Virus record (IMG/VR): IMGVR_UViG_3300031973_000729
Span: 1-22,873 of that record
Source: a virus
Strand: one strand, 5' to 3'
DNA length: 22,873 bases
Position numbers and translations under genes: made by a program. The notes under the pieces are model-generated. The model did not search any database and was not told the origin of the DNA. It worked only from the letters and a program-made list of their open reading frames with translations. The stretch's first letter is position 1. Each line of letters starts with the position of its first letter. Below are positions 9,001-17,452 of this stretch, in pieces.

Positions 9001-10203
9001 CATAGTAGACCCCTCAGGTAAGTTCATCTTAAAGTTTCTAGGGTCTTCTCCTAGTTTCCATGTGTACTGTACTGAACCTGAAGCCCCTTGAGTTGACTGA
9101 GTTGTTACTTCTACATCATTACCCATCTTTTTAGCATAGTGCTGAACGATAGCCTGAGTATCATTAGTGTCAATACCTTCAGCTTGTAATCTAGATTTTA
9201 TTAACTCCTCAATATCTGCCTCACCTTCTATAGACCTAGAGTTAGGATAAGTAGCCTTAAGCTCCTCTACAGTTGGTATACCTGTAAACTCATTATCAAT
9301 ATTAGGGGTTGGCTGAGCCTGAAAGTCAGGATTATTTAAAATAACATCAGTACTTGCATTTCTATTCCTAACTACCATATCCTCAACAGAACCTATACCT
9401 CCACCGATGGCAAGACCTAAAGTACCTGCAATAAGGTAATCAGTGTCATCTCCTGTCATAGTCTGTTGTTGATGTACATACTCACTAGCAATACTCTCAG
9501 CCATTGCAACACCACCATATTGGTACTTCTTAGGTACCTTACTTAATGATAGGCTTAAGGCTTCATATGCCTGTACTTTCTTATTAAAGTTAAATGCATT
9601 ATAAGCTTTCTTAGTTAATCCTAAACCACCTGTAGTAGCTATTAAAGCTAAGTCCACTGGGTCTGTAATCATTTGACCTACAAATAACGAAGCCTGTCCC
9701 TTAAAGCCATGCCTCATAACCTGTTTCATTCTCTCTTGGTAATGTTTAGACCTATTCAGTAAAGACTGAGCGTGTCTAGCATTCTTGGCTTCTTCCATGA
9801 TATTCTTTTGAACTTCCATAGGTACATCAGCCATGCCTTCTAATAGGTCTGTATCCTTTGTAGCATCATAGCTCTCATCAACCTCATTCCCGAACTCAAT
9901 GTCAGGTGACTCTGAATCATACAGTGGACTGATAGCCCCTGCTAAAGGTTTCCAAAAGTCAGCATCTCTAGCTTCTTTTGCTTTGTCCTCTTCCATTTGT
10001 AAAAGTTTATCACCATGTCCTGATAGGTCCAAAGGCATCTCTGTAAGAGCCTGTGGTTCAACTTCAGGTTGTGGTTCAACTTCAGGTTGTGGTTCACTCT
10101 GAATCAAAGGCTCAGGTGCCTCTACAGGTGTCTCAAGAAGAGGTGTTAGTTCCTCCTGTTGGTCCATGTTATTTTGTCCTAAAAGGTTTTCTTCCTCTTC
10201 CAT
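6013..10203 (-). CDS. T7 gp16-like internal virion (ejection) protein with an HExxH motif
   Basis: This 1396-aa protein is the last of three ejection proteins, as gene 16 is in T7 (1318 aa). Features resembling gp16 include a hydrophobic segment at about 170-200 (ITDPVDLALIATTGGLGLTKK), an Ala/Gly-rich stretch (256-272), a conserved helix region (about 995-1045, with ALPILKEV) and a C-terminal segment (about 1213-1265). The T7 lytic transglycosylase domain is absent; the N-terminus is acidic, with Pro-Glu repeats (37-51). Instead HEIEH occurs at 406-410, followed by a candidate third zinc ligand near 459-461 (FEAEY), the pattern of a gluzincin-type protease. A Lys/Arg-rich stretch (549-576) may contact DNA. 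Likely role: part of the trans-envelope channel for genome entry. GGAGG lies 7 nt before the ATG, overlapping the previous stop. Family assignment is good; peptidase activity is inference. Confidence 0.85.
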   Translation of the reverse strand: MEEEENLLGQNNMDQQEELTPLLETPVEAPEPLIQSEPQPEVEPQPEVEPQALTEMPLDLSGHGDKLLQMEEDKAKEARDADFWKPLAGAISPLYDSESPDIEFGNEVDESYDATKDTDLLEGMADVPMEVQKNIMEEAKNARHAQSLLNRSKHYQERMKQVMRHGFKGQASLFVGQMITDPVDLALIATTGGLGLTKKAYNAFNFNKKVQAYEALSLSLSKVPKKYQYGGVAMAESIASEYVHQQQTMTGDDTDYLIAGTLGLAIGGGIGSVEDMVVRNRNASTDVILNNPDFQAQPTPNIDNEFTGIPTVEELKATYPNSRSIEGEADIEELIKSRLQAEGIDTNDTQAIVQHYAKKMGNDVEVTTQSTQGASGSVQYTWKLGEDPRNFKMNLPEGSTMGTIRHEIEHMIDNYKHSYVAPDKPRAKLASKGKKGQSRVTNLDPDLDHFKFYSDKGFEAEYAHRKMVKEALKNGHKLPTEVVKPYKDLMKQYPEQIVPSNGARTPFTPEQTKQAVKYTTGNYTNRAERAQSIMNRDTLVQGSLDRLGARLVKRQGNRKGGKGKGAQKRVQKDAKKIDRASIEEIKNNKETEGPTAEQYTANAKIEGEPEVEPELDTSYNLLEEDVVEGVSLDKTLGNLKGTTKVDEKPKPDNPNDIRNIKERIESGEEIANTIIQRGAISVADRLHANVSPYVRAFAQAVIKPTVAVVNRAGEAVVQGRKTAYDYVYALDNKHKKVNREIKGGYLKAKQADPSLKEEDFHESIYEEMAKNYEGVDKAPLSPTARAVQKYFNEMMDEAVDAGLINGLQNYLPKQFSVRKLEALGEARAGQIMYEAMIGHPLNRNMIYRTSQETGESVANLNALLRKDAEAIVRNVTKVQLKSEKVVGMSGSLRGRTIEVRQDLAMPLYNTDISAVIGKYHVGTAGRIGMAKAVGIRSSDDMQHLFNEMSEYASENGISEADLKKSAELIKGMYKAITHTHNTEPMSFGSNFMRMFNKVGYSTTGWAMALNAFGEFGVIVADTGVRNMLTALPILKEVPRMFKGNMRDTELMKYIVDDLGMASDFYDNAISSRYVDADYQYRTSKFEQLLDKGVQVTTKYSGLSSITGGSEMVFALAQTKNLMRKAHSLQEGGTLSKVEERYWSKLGLSADDIKAFGKQPWKMTDGYKIPDLDKWDSGLRDKLQISMNQGVRSAILRGEQAHIPLEFQDSNAIPTRLFTQFMRWTMASHGQLLRRGYSEMDAKRVAGFMFSLGLTSSIVLLREEANIALGNIKEKDRKYDVTTEDGIQNLVGYAVSRNSVLGSGTYMANLGKYFMGMESLGSDYRARGLEDILGGASTSRIASGIKGAHALSDMVEDGDMRWDSRIGTALKSNIGIGMSLPLISEYLNSLNKEADGR
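10052..10098 (-). repeat. 18-bp repeat encoding Pro-Glu repeats in the gp16-like N-terminus
   Basis: The 18-bp unit TGTGGTTCAACTTCAGGT (plus strand) occurs at 10052-10069 and 10070-10087, with a partial third copy from 10088. It encodes PEVEPQ repeats near residues 37-51. The segment looks like a flexible, low-complexity linker. A shorter EPEVEPE occurs again near residue 608. Confidence 0.85.
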
Positions 10204-10214
10204 AAATTATCCTC

Positions 10215-12566
10215 CTATAAATCACCCAAACTTGAATATGTCTGAGTCTCTTTGTTTTCTCTTGTACGAGCACCTTCACCTCTACCCTTATTGGCGTTTA
10301 GGTAATATTCTTTCACATCATTTACATCTATCGTGTAAGACGATGTCCTATTACCGTTTAAGTTAATCGAATACTTATCCGCTCCACTTATTTTAGTTAT
10401 CCTAAAGTTAATATCTTTATGTGTTTGAGGGAATGATAACTGTATCTTGTTCTTAACAGTACGCTCTAGTGTGTCCATAAAGTCATCAGGAGAAGTTGTT
10501 TTAAACATCCCTAATTCTTTAGGCATCTCTACGAACTGACCATTAACTTCAACTCTACCTTTAGTATAAGTCTCTTTTGTTTTCTTAAGAGCTAGCTCAT
10601 GAGCCATCGTCGCTCTATTAACTTTGTAGATATCCTTAAACTCTTTACGTTCAGTAAGCGTTATACCTGAAGAAATGTCATCAATCTCTTCATCTACCTC
10701 CTTTAAATCCTCAGAAGGTACTTTAACGCCTTTACTTTTCTCCATGATATCATTAGCCTTTTGAATCAACTCAGGACCCATCTCCATGTCTTGTAATAGA
10801 ACATTATATGTATCCATCATAGCAATCTCTGAGGGCTTCATGTGTCTTTCTATGAAGTTCTTATATGAATCACCCATGTTTATAGCCTTGTTGTACAGTT
10901 GTAAGGCCCCGTCAATGTCTCTAACATTCCCCATCATGATACCCGCTAAGGCTGACTTATCCGATGTAGTAAGTCTGTTTGCACTCATAGAGTCCTCTAT
11001 ACGCTTCTCAGTAGGTTTATTACCATGTAGCTTGTCAAAGTTAGCTGTATACGCCTTCTTCTCTTTAGGGGATAGGTCATCAAACCTAAGCTCACCCTTA
11101 TCTATTTTCTTAAGAGTTTCAGCCTCAGCTACTCTAGCCTTCTTCCGTTCCTCTTTCTTAGCCCTTAAAGTCTCAGTCATACTGGCCATTTCAGTTGCTG
11201 AGTATATACCTGAGCTCTTTAATCTAACCATATATTCCTCAGGAGTTACTTGGTCTATTAAATCCGAATTAATAATCTCCTTATCATAAGCCCTAACATC
11301 AGCCTCAGCATTAGTAATGTTCTTCTTATTCCCCTCAATGGCTTTCTTAAGTGTATTATTAGTAAAGCTAGTGTAGTAATTAGCACCTTCTTTAGCTGTG
11401 ATTACGCCCTTCTTAACAGCCACATCTATGTCTGCTTTGAATTGTTCCTTAGTTAAGTCATTCTTCAAGTCAGGGTTTGTGTATTGCTTTAGGTTAATCA
11501 AGAAGTTCATCTTCTGTACACTTACGTCACCTTTCTGATGTTCCTTAATCTTCTCTTCTTGAGCTTTCTTAAGTTTCTCTTGACGTAATATGTAATCCTT
11601 CTTTCGTTGTTCTTCTTCTCTTCTGAAGGCTCTCATCTGAGATGTAGCCCCACTATCTGATAACTTACCATCTTCTACTAGCTTAGATAGGAACGCCTCA
11701 TACTTGTCACCATTTCTCATACCTGCTCTCATTTCGTCTAAACCATTAACAAGCTCAAACGTGTCTTTAGGGTTCATTACTTTATGAGCTGAGACAGCAT
11801 ATCCTCTCCATTGTCTAAGTTCTTCTAGAGCTTTAGGGTCCATATTCTCAACACCTATTTTATTATAAAGTTCATCCATAGCCTCAATATCCCCATTCAT
11901 GTAAGCTTCTGCACCTACTTGAGTAATTATGTTAGCTAGCATAGCTTCATTATCTAGAGGAGCCCCGTACTCTCCTGCCTCATTCTTAACTTTGAACTTA
12001 TTGTATTTATTAAGCATAACATCCATGCCACCTTCTTTGTAAGCTGTATTCATCTCTGTAGCTATATTATCCTGTAACTTAATAGTTCTGTTCTTAATGA
12101 TGTTCTTTTGGACAGCTACGTTAAGGTCTGTCTCTAGCTTAATAGCTTTACTATCAAACCTATCTGAGTAAATCTTAGACTTACCCTCTAGGTACTTAGC
12201 TCTAGTATTAGCTATGTATTCATCAAAGCCCTGTGTTACTGGGCCTTCTTCAGTTTCTGTAGTTATTGACCCATCTAACTGGTTAATGTTTGCACTAGCT
12301 GTCTTAAGCTCTCTGTAGTACTCAAGGGATGCGTTATCCCCTTCAGCCTCTTCTTCAGCATTACTTAACTTTTGCATCTGCTCTACAGTACTTAAGCCTG
12401 TCTTAACAGCGTTGTTTAGTATTTCAATATCCTTAGTCTTACTTTCATCTAATTTCTTAGTTGTGTAAGGGTCAGTAGCTTGAGCCACAACATTAGTAGT
12501 TTGTGGTTTAGAAAGAAAACTCTTAGTAACTCTTCTAGGTTTTAGTCTTGTATTATCTATTCTCAC
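10215..12566 (-). CDS. T7 gp15-like internal virion (ejection) protein
   Basis: This 783-aa, mostly helical, Lys/Glu-rich protein lies between gp14- and gp16-like genes, where T7 has gp15 (747 aa). No short motif is diagnostic to my eye, so the call rests on synteny, length and composition. A highly charged region (about 325-350, REEEQRKKDYILRQEKLKKA) may be coiled coil. In T7 this protein forms the tube of the ejectosome in the periplasm together with gp16; the same role is inferred. The start is GTG at 12566, supported by AGGAGG (complement of 12574-12579) 7 nt upstream. It overlaps the end of the gp14-like gene by 14 nt, suggesting translational coupling. Confidence 0.8.
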   Translation of the reverse strand: MRIDNTRLKPRRVTKSFLSKPQTTNVVAQATDPYTTKKLDESKTKDIEILNNAVKTGLSTVEQMQKLSNAEEEAEGDNASLEYYRELKTASANINQLDGSITTETEEGPVTQGFDEYIANTRAKYLEGKSKIYSDRFDSKAIKLETDLNVAVQKNIIKNRTIKLQDNIATEMNTAYKEGGMDVMLNKYNKFKVKNEAGEYGAPLDNEAMLANIITQVGAEAYMNGDIEAMDELYNKIGVENMDPKALEELRQWRGYAVSAHKVMNPKDTFELVNGLDEMRAGMRNGDKYEAFLSKLVEDGKLSDSGATSQMRAFRREEEQRKKDYILRQEKLKKAQEEKIKEHQKGDVSVQKMNFLINLKQYTNPDLKNDLTKEQFKADIDVAVKKGVITAKEGANYYTSFTNNTLKKAIEGNKKNITNAEADVRAYDKEIINSDLIDQVTPEEYMVRLKSSGIYSATEMASMTETLRAKKEERKKARVAEAETLKKIDKGELRFDDLSPKEKKAYTANFDKLHGNKPTEKRIEDSMSANRLTTSDKSALAGIMMGNVRDIDGALQLYNKAINMGDSYKNFIERHMKPSEIAMMDTYNVLLQDMEMGPELIQKANDIMEKSKGVKVPSEDLKEVDEEIDDISSGITLTERKEFKDIYKVNRATMAHELALKKTKETYTKGRVEVNGQFVEMPKELGMFKTTSPDDFMDTLERTVKNKIQLSFPQTHKDINFRITKISGADKYSINLNGNRTSSYTIDVNDVKEYYLNANKGRGEGARTRENKETQTYSSLGDL

Positions 12567-13125
12567 TCTTTATCCTCCTAATCTTTTGGTCATAGAACTT
12601 ATCACCACCACCTGTGCTCATACTTTGTCCCATTGAGTAGCCTTGGAGACCACCTTGGACTGCACTAACAAGTAATCTACTACTACCTCCTGCATTTGCG
12701 TAGTCAGTCTGAGCATTTCTTATTCTACCCATAGCTGTTACATTAATCTTTTCAGTCTCTCTTGTAGTCTGAGCTTGGGAGTTCTCCCAGTTCTTATTAA
12801 TAGAGCCCTCATCAAAGTTCTCATTAAAATATGATGTATTGAATAACCTATCTATAGTATTACCATTAGCACCTTTATTATTAACTGTCATGGTTGCTCT
12901 TTCTCTTAGAGCCTCACGTTGTCTCTGTAACTTAGCATCTTGAGCTTGTCCTGAAATCTGTTCAGACTTCTCACGTTGTGCATTAAGGTCAGCTATCTGA
13001 GCATTCTCAGCATTCTTCATATTTACTTTAGCTGTGTTTCTCTGTGCCTTCTGTTGTGCCTGCATTGATGACACTGACATAGCCATGGAAGCAACAGCCA
13101 TTCCTATACTCACTGGTTCACACAT
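12553..13125 (-). CDS. T7 gp14-like internal virion (ejection) protein
   Basis: At 190 aa this matches T7 gp14 (196 aa). It starts MCEPVSIGMAVASMAMSVSS, a Met-Cys start followed by a short hydrophobic, Ala/Ser-rich helix, as in gp14 relatives. A Gln/Ala/Asn-rich amphipathic helix follows, then a Gly/Ser-rich C-terminus (SSRLLVSAVQGGLQGYSMG) that could insert in membrane. In T7, gp14 forms the outer-membrane portion of the ejection channel. The ATG lies inside the end of the gp13-like gene (8-nt overlap, ATGTGTGA), with AAGGAGG about 9 nt upstream. Gene order 13-14-15-16 supports the assignment. Confidence 0.85.
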   Translation of the reverse strand: MCEPVSIGMAVASMAMSVSSMQAQQKAQRNTAKVNMKNAENAQIADLNAQREKSEQISGQAQDAKLQRQREALRERATMTVNNKGANGNTIDRLFNTSYFNENFDEGSINKNWENSQAQTTRETEKINVTAMGRIRNAQTDYANAGGSSRLLVSAVQGGLQGYSMGQSMSTGGGDKFYDQKIRRIKSENR

Positions 13126-13597
13126 TTATATAATCCTCCTTATATAAGTAGAACTGTTCAAAAGGTTGCTCATTTAACCACTTAGTACTCTCCATAAAGT
13201 CAAAACCTATAGACTTTAACCATTTCTTAGATTGCTTATTCTCAGACCATACTTGATTAGTTAATAAGTACATTTCTAAGTTATCAAAGCAATAGGTAAA
13301 CAACCCATATGTAAGGGCGTTAACAGTGAATAAGTGGTCTTTAACAAACGTATCTGTTGACAGTAACCATGGTATTCCTATACCTTCTTCTTCAGGGTGA
13401 GGTGTAATTCCACCAACCCCTACTACAACATCATCTTCAACTGCAAACCATGTAGTCAAAGATACCTCTAAGCTCTGTGATAGAGCCTCTGTTGGAGTCA
13501 GTCCTGTTGCATGAGTTAATTCCTCCTGCTCAACTGCTCCTATTTCTAACTTAAGGACTCTCTCTTTATCCTCTTTTGTATATAAATATACTTTCAT
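13118..13597 (-). CDS. T7 gp13-like protein, GNAT-fold (DUF2833 type)
   Basis: This 159-aa protein is placed and sized like T7 gp13 (138 aa). The segment SLEVSLTTWFAVEDDVVVGV (42-61) followed by GIPWLLSTD (74-82) matches the '(S)LEVS...W...GVPWMLGTD' pattern of the DUF2833 family. Its C-terminal half, with NQVWSENKQSKKWLKSIGFDF (114-134), matches the T7 gp13 stretch VGNTSHIRFLKTIGAVF. This is the acceptor side of a GNAT acetyltransferase-like fold. In T7, gp13 is needed for virion morphogenesis, and no acetyl-transfer substrate is established to my knowledge. The ATG is 1 nt after the preceding stop, with GAGG 10 nt upstream, so coupling to the gp12-like gene is likely. Confidence 0.82.
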   Translation of the reverse strand: MKVYLYTKEDKERVLKLEIGAVEQEELTHATGLTPTEALSQSLEVSLTTWFAVEDDVVVGVGGITPHPEEEGIGIPWLLSTDTFVKDHLFTVNALTYGLFTYCFDNLEMYLLTNQVWSENKQSKKWLKSIGFDFMESTKWLNEQPFEQFYLYKEDYINV

Positions 13598-13598
13598 A

Positions 13599-16067
13599 TT
13601 ACATTTGCCTCGCTCTATTAGTTACTAACAGCTCAAAAGAAGCTGACTGAATTGACACAGGGTCTGTGCCGTTACTCTCTATAACTACTGAAGTGTCCTT
13701 TGAGTCTCCTCTTAGTATAAAGCTCTTACTCACAAACTCTGTAATACCTGCACGTTTCATATAGGTATTAGTAATTCTATCCCTATCCTTAGGTAAGTTC
13801 CTAGCTGTAATAGTAAAAGATGAATCCTTTTGGAAGTACAATAGTAATCTTCTTAGAATAGATGAACCTTCTATCTCCCCTAAGCCTGAGCCGTTCTTAA
13901 CAAACATAGGTGAGAATGAATACTTAAAGTTATAAGGGTACTGCGTAGGTCCTCCTACACTGTCTAGTAAAGGTAAGTTCTCGTAGTTAAACTCTATAAC
14001 TTCTAGCTTACCTCCAATAAAGTAGATGTATAACTTATTGTTAAACTCAAATGTATGGATTATGTCCCTATTAAATACCCACTTACTCCATGAGCTTTGA
14101 GTCTTTTGGTCTCCTGCCCAGTTATACTTATATGTATACAGTGACTTAGAACCATCAGATATGAATAGGATATCCTCATTAGGAATACCTATCATAGACA
14201 TCCCTTTAGTATTAGTGATGTAATAGGGCACATGGTCAGCAACATTAGGAGCATCTGTTAGTACCCCATCAGCCTGTATAAAGTATTCTCTTAATGCCAT
14301 AAAGTTTCCTCTAGGTGATAAGAAGTAAGCTGATTGTCCAATAGCTAAAGGCTCTACATCAGGTGTGCTTGGATACTTTAAGATAGGCGTTATGTTGGCA
14401 GTTACAGGTGACATAGGGTCTCCACCTGACCCCATTATGTATTGACTATTCTCTGAAAATAACATTAAGTAATCTTTAGAAGGTAGTGCATGATAAATGT
14501 TTGACACATCACTTGCGGGGACATCCATATCTATAGGGTCATCATCTAGTGAATCTGTTACTGTTGCAGGGAAGAAGTTAAAGAACTCTCCTGCCCTTGT
14601 AAGACACACAGAAGTTCCTGTAAGAACTCCAAGTCTATTAGCAAATAAGAAGATGTCATTTATTGTTCTCCCTACGAAACTAGGAGCAGGAGCTGAAGTT
14701 GCATCACCTACCTTTCTATCCTCCCAGTTACAAGCCTCTACAGAGAAGTATAAACCATAAGGATTAATCGCAGTAGAGTACTTAGATACATTTTGTCTAC
14801 GTACTATTTGTAAAGGCACAGTATCACTCTTGAACTTATGAGCCTTATTAGGTTCTCTAGATTCTTTCCATGTACCTGTAGTCTCTACTAGTTGTCCATC
14901 TTGAGTATATGATGTCACGTATTTAACCCAATATGACCCTTCATCTGTACTAGTCTTACCTGTAATCTGAAGTATAGCTCCTTCAAAGCACTTAGCAGGT
15001 AAATCCCCAAATGATTGTGCTGAGCCTTTGAAACCTTTAATTGCTAAATCACCCCAAGAGTCATGTACATCAAACTCAAAGTCATCCCCATCAGGTTGCC
15101 ATATCTTTATTACAGAACCTTTTATTCTACATTGGTAACCTTGAGCCATAATAGCTGAGTATAAGTTATCAGCAATCACATCAGTTTTGTAAGTGTGAGC
15201 TTGTGATGTTGTCCCTGAATCATAAGAAGCAACTACAGCCCCATTGATTGTAACACTATACGTCTGTAGTGCTACACCTTTTGATACATACACATAAGCC
15301 ACGTTATCGTAAACTAGTTCAGTAGCTGAGGCAGGAGTATAAGCTGATGTTAAGTTAGGCGTAAGGGCTACAAAATCTTGACCATCAGTTCTAACAAAGT
15401 AGAAGTAATTTCCAACAACTAGAGTTGCAGAATACCCTGAAGTCAAGTTAACCTGTTCCCTTAGTTCCTGTATAACCTCTAGTTGTCCTCTGTTTGTAGT
15501 TGTATAACCATTTTCAGAATCCCCAGTTGTATAAGAACCTTGAGCAGTTGCTATGGTTACATCATCTACAATAATGCTATAAGTTTGTGTACCTATAGCC
15601 CCTATGGTAACTTTACATTTCCCTGCATTTTGTACTGTAACATTATCATTAACAGCCTCCATCTCTATCTCTTGGTACTTGTTAGCTACAATCGTGTAAT
15701 CAGCTATAGTAGTCATAGATAAATCTGTAGATGGTTTAACTGAACTCAAGTACACCTCATGCTCACTTGAGCTCTCTATAGGCATCATATGCCCTTCTAA
15801 GTCTGCTACTGTAAGTACACCTGAAGCATTAATACTTAAGATGTACTGTTCTTTATCATCTCTTCTTATTGGATGATAGATGTCATTAGGACCCCAAGGC
15901 ATATTCCCTACGAACTTTGTAGGTGGTCTTGAAGTTAATCCATGTACTAAACTAGACCAACCATTAATCTGTTCCTCTGCCTGTGTCTCTAACCTTAGCG
16001 TAGGTGCCTGTTGAGATACCCCATTAAATAGCCCTGCTATATGCTTAGTAACTAATGCACTAGACAT
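13599..16067 (-). CDS. Tail tubular protein B (T7 gp12-like nozzle)
   Basis: This 822-aa protein is close to T7 gp12 (794 aa). The N-terminal segment GVSQQAPTLRLETQAEEQ plus INGWSSLVHGLTSRPP (about 16-49) closely follows T7 GISQQPDILRYPDQGSRQVNGWSS...GLQKRPP, the family signature. The remainder is beta-rich with Thr/Ser/Gly-rich strands, consistent with the nozzle beta-propeller. It forms the distal part of the short tail, below the gp11-type adaptor. The ATG begins 1 nt after the stop of the gp11-like gene, with only a weak ribosome-binding site, so it is probably translated by coupling. Confidence 0.95.
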   Translation of the reverse strand: MSSALVTKHIAGLFNGVSQQAPTLRLETQAEEQINGWSSLVHGLTSRPPTKFVGNMPWGPNDIYHPIRRDDKEQYILSINASGVLTVADLEGHMMPIESSSEHEVYLSSVKPSTDLSMTTIADYTIVANKYQEIEMEAVNDNVTVQNAGKCKVTIGAIGTQTYSIIVDDVTIATAQGSYTTGDSENGYTTTNRGQLEVIQELREQVNLTSGYSATLVVGNYFYFVRTDGQDFVALTPNLTSAYTPASATELVYDNVAYVYVSKGVALQTYSVTINGAVVASYDSGTTSQAHTYKTDVIADNLYSAIMAQGYQCRIKGSVIKIWQPDGDDFEFDVHDSWGDLAIKGFKGSAQSFGDLPAKCFEGAILQITGKTSTDEGSYWVKYVTSYTQDGQLVETTGTWKESREPNKAHKFKSDTVPLQIVRRQNVSKYSTAINPYGLYFSVEACNWEDRKVGDATSAPAPSFVGRTINDIFLFANRLGVLTGTSVCLTRAGEFFNFFPATVTDSLDDDPIDMDVPASDVSNIYHALPSKDYLMLFSENSQYIMGSGGDPMSPVTANITPILKYPSTPDVEPLAIGQSAYFLSPRGNFMALREYFIQADGVLTDAPNVADHVPYYITNTKGMSMIGIPNEDILFISDGSKSLYTYKYNWAGDQKTQSSWSKWVFNRDIIHTFEFNNKLYIYFIGGKLEVIEFNYENLPLLDSVGGPTQYPYNFKYSFSPMFVKNGSGLGEIEGSSILRRLLLYFQKDSSFTITARNLPKDRDRITNTYMKRAGITEFVSKSFILRGDSKDTSVVIESNGTDPVSIQSASFELLVTNRARQM

Positions 16068-16068
16068 A

Positions 16069-17367
16069 CTACACGCTCATCTTTAATCTGTAAGTATTCA
16101 CAGGGTTCCCTGCTGTTACCTCAGGTAATTCATCATTGTTAACTAGCCTAGATACAGATGTACTATTCATCATTGATTGAGCAGGTAAAGCATGACTAGC
16201 ATTAGCCTTAGCTCTCATAACCATTTGCCTATCTATAACGTATCTTCTAGGGTCTCTAATAGCTGAAGGTTGGTGAATAAATGTAGCTCTATACTTAGCA
16301 TACGTAAACACCGCCTCGGGGATATCTGAATCTTGTACACCCTCTTCTATAGATAATTCAGTCTTAACTTCATTTAATACTCTTTCATATAAAGCTTTTG
16401 GTGTTATTAAGTTAACTATAAGTGCTGACTCAGCTCCTGCTAGGTCTTCTACTGTAAATGGTCTATCATCTGTTTGTGGTATTAAAGTAGCTTGTAGCCT
16501 CCACATAGTTAAGAACAAGATATGCTCTTTCATTAATGCTGTTTGCTCACTAACCGTGTAACCGTAAGTTGCTGTAAATTCAGCTTCAACTTTAAGGTAT
16601 AAGTCTTGTGGATATAATTTGTTAGTAACTAACGCCATCCTAAAGTCAATCTCATCTTGTGACTTCTCATCTTGTGATATAACATAATCATCTACACTAA
16701 GTATTACTTTTTGTAACTCCCATGTAGCCATTACTTTAATTAACTGAGAGGCATCATCCATAGACGTAACATCTATAGGTATAGCCCCTGTGAATCCATA
16801 CCTTGAGTAGTAGTCATCTCTAACCCTTTTAATGATATGTAAAGGTACATTCCTAGTAAGGATTAAGTTCTTCTTATAAGACATTAATTGTCTATCCACT
16901 GCCTCAGCACTTAGTACATACTCTTCAGGTTTACTAAACATAAGGCTTTGGAACTTAAGAATCCCTAAGTTATCCTTTAATGATTTAGGTATCTCTGACC
17001 TATCAAAAGGCAACATAGCCTCTAACTCTTCATCAACTTCAAGTAGTAAAGCTTTTGGTATTAGTTTCTTTCTAATTAAAACTCTCTTAGAGCTTAACTC
17101 ATCTTCTTGTGAAAACTGATGTAGTATCTCTGAGCCTACATTACTAGCTTGGAATTTGCGAACAGCTCTAACCACGCATAGGTTGTATACCTCAGGAGGC
17201 ATCTCTTCATAATTAATATTGAAATCTTCACTATTATAAGGTAACTCAGTTAACACAAATTCAAGTGTAGATTTAGCCATTAAAGCCTGAGGTTCCGTTA
17301 AATCAGTCACCTGTTCTTCTGCAACACTTGCTAATATTATATTAACAGCTTCTAATATTTTTGACAT
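16069..17367 (-). CDS. Tail tubular protein A (T7 gp11-like adaptor), enlarged by tandem repeats
   Basis: This protein sits in the gp11 position but has 432 aa against 196 in T7. The first 90 residues match T7 gp11: EAVNIILASVAEEQVTDL (6-23) to SAVNDILASIGEPPVSTL, FNIN (49-52) to FNIE, and EEMPPEVYNLCVVRAVRKFQ (54-73) to DEMPECFRYWIVTKASRQF. T7's intervening segment between these matches is absent. The remaining 340 residues contain four related units of roughly 70-80 residues. They start near 97 (LIRKKLIPKALLLEVDEEL), 168 (LILTRNVPLHIIKRVRDDY), 246 (LVTNKLYPQDLYLKVEAEF) and 316 (LIVNLITPKALYERVLNEV). The adaptor ring joins the portal to the nozzle. An AAGGAG lies 4 nt before the ATG, just past the capsid terminator. 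Confidence 0.85.
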   Translation of the reverse strand: MSKILEAVNIILASVAEEQVTDLTEPQALMAKSTLEFVLTELPYNSEDFNINYEEMPPEVYNLCVVRAVRKFQASNVGSEILHQFSQEDELSSKRVLIRKKLIPKALLLEVDEELEAMLPFDRSEIPKSLKDNLGILKFQSLMFSKPEEYVLSAEAVDRQLMSYKKNLILTRNVPLHIIKRVRDDYYSRYGFTGAIPIDVTSMDDASQLIKVMATWELQKVILSVDDYVISQDEKSQDEIDFRMALVTNKLYPQDLYLKVEAEFTATYGYTVSEQTALMKEHILFLTMWRLQATLIPQTDDRPFTVEDLAGAESALIVNLITPKALYERVLNEVKTELSIEEGVQDSDIPEAVFTYAKYRATFIHQPSAIRDPRRYVIDRQMVMRAKANASHALPAQSMMNSTSVSRLVNNDELPEVTAGNPVNTYRLKMSV

Positions 17368-17386
17368 AATTCTCCTTTAAGTCTAT

Positions 17387-17446
17387 TTAAAAAACAATAG
17401 GTAGAGCATATAGCCCTCCTATTATATGTTCAGGGTATCTCTACCC
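17387..17446 (-). terminator. Intrinsic terminator downstream of the capsid gene
   Basis: On the minus strand GGTAGAG (complement of 17439-17445) pairs with CTCTACC (complement of 17400-17406). An inner 6-bp stem CATATA/TATATG stacks on it, with a 10-nt bulge on the 5' side. The stem is followed by TATTGTTTTTT (T run complement of 17389-17394). A competing stem AGGGTA-GAGA-TACCCT overlaps the 5' arm. The site lies between the capsid gene and the gp11-like gene, exactly where T7 has Tphi, so it probably gives partial termination to boost capsid and scaffold transcripts. Confidence 0.75.
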
Positions 17447-17452
17447 TAAGCC

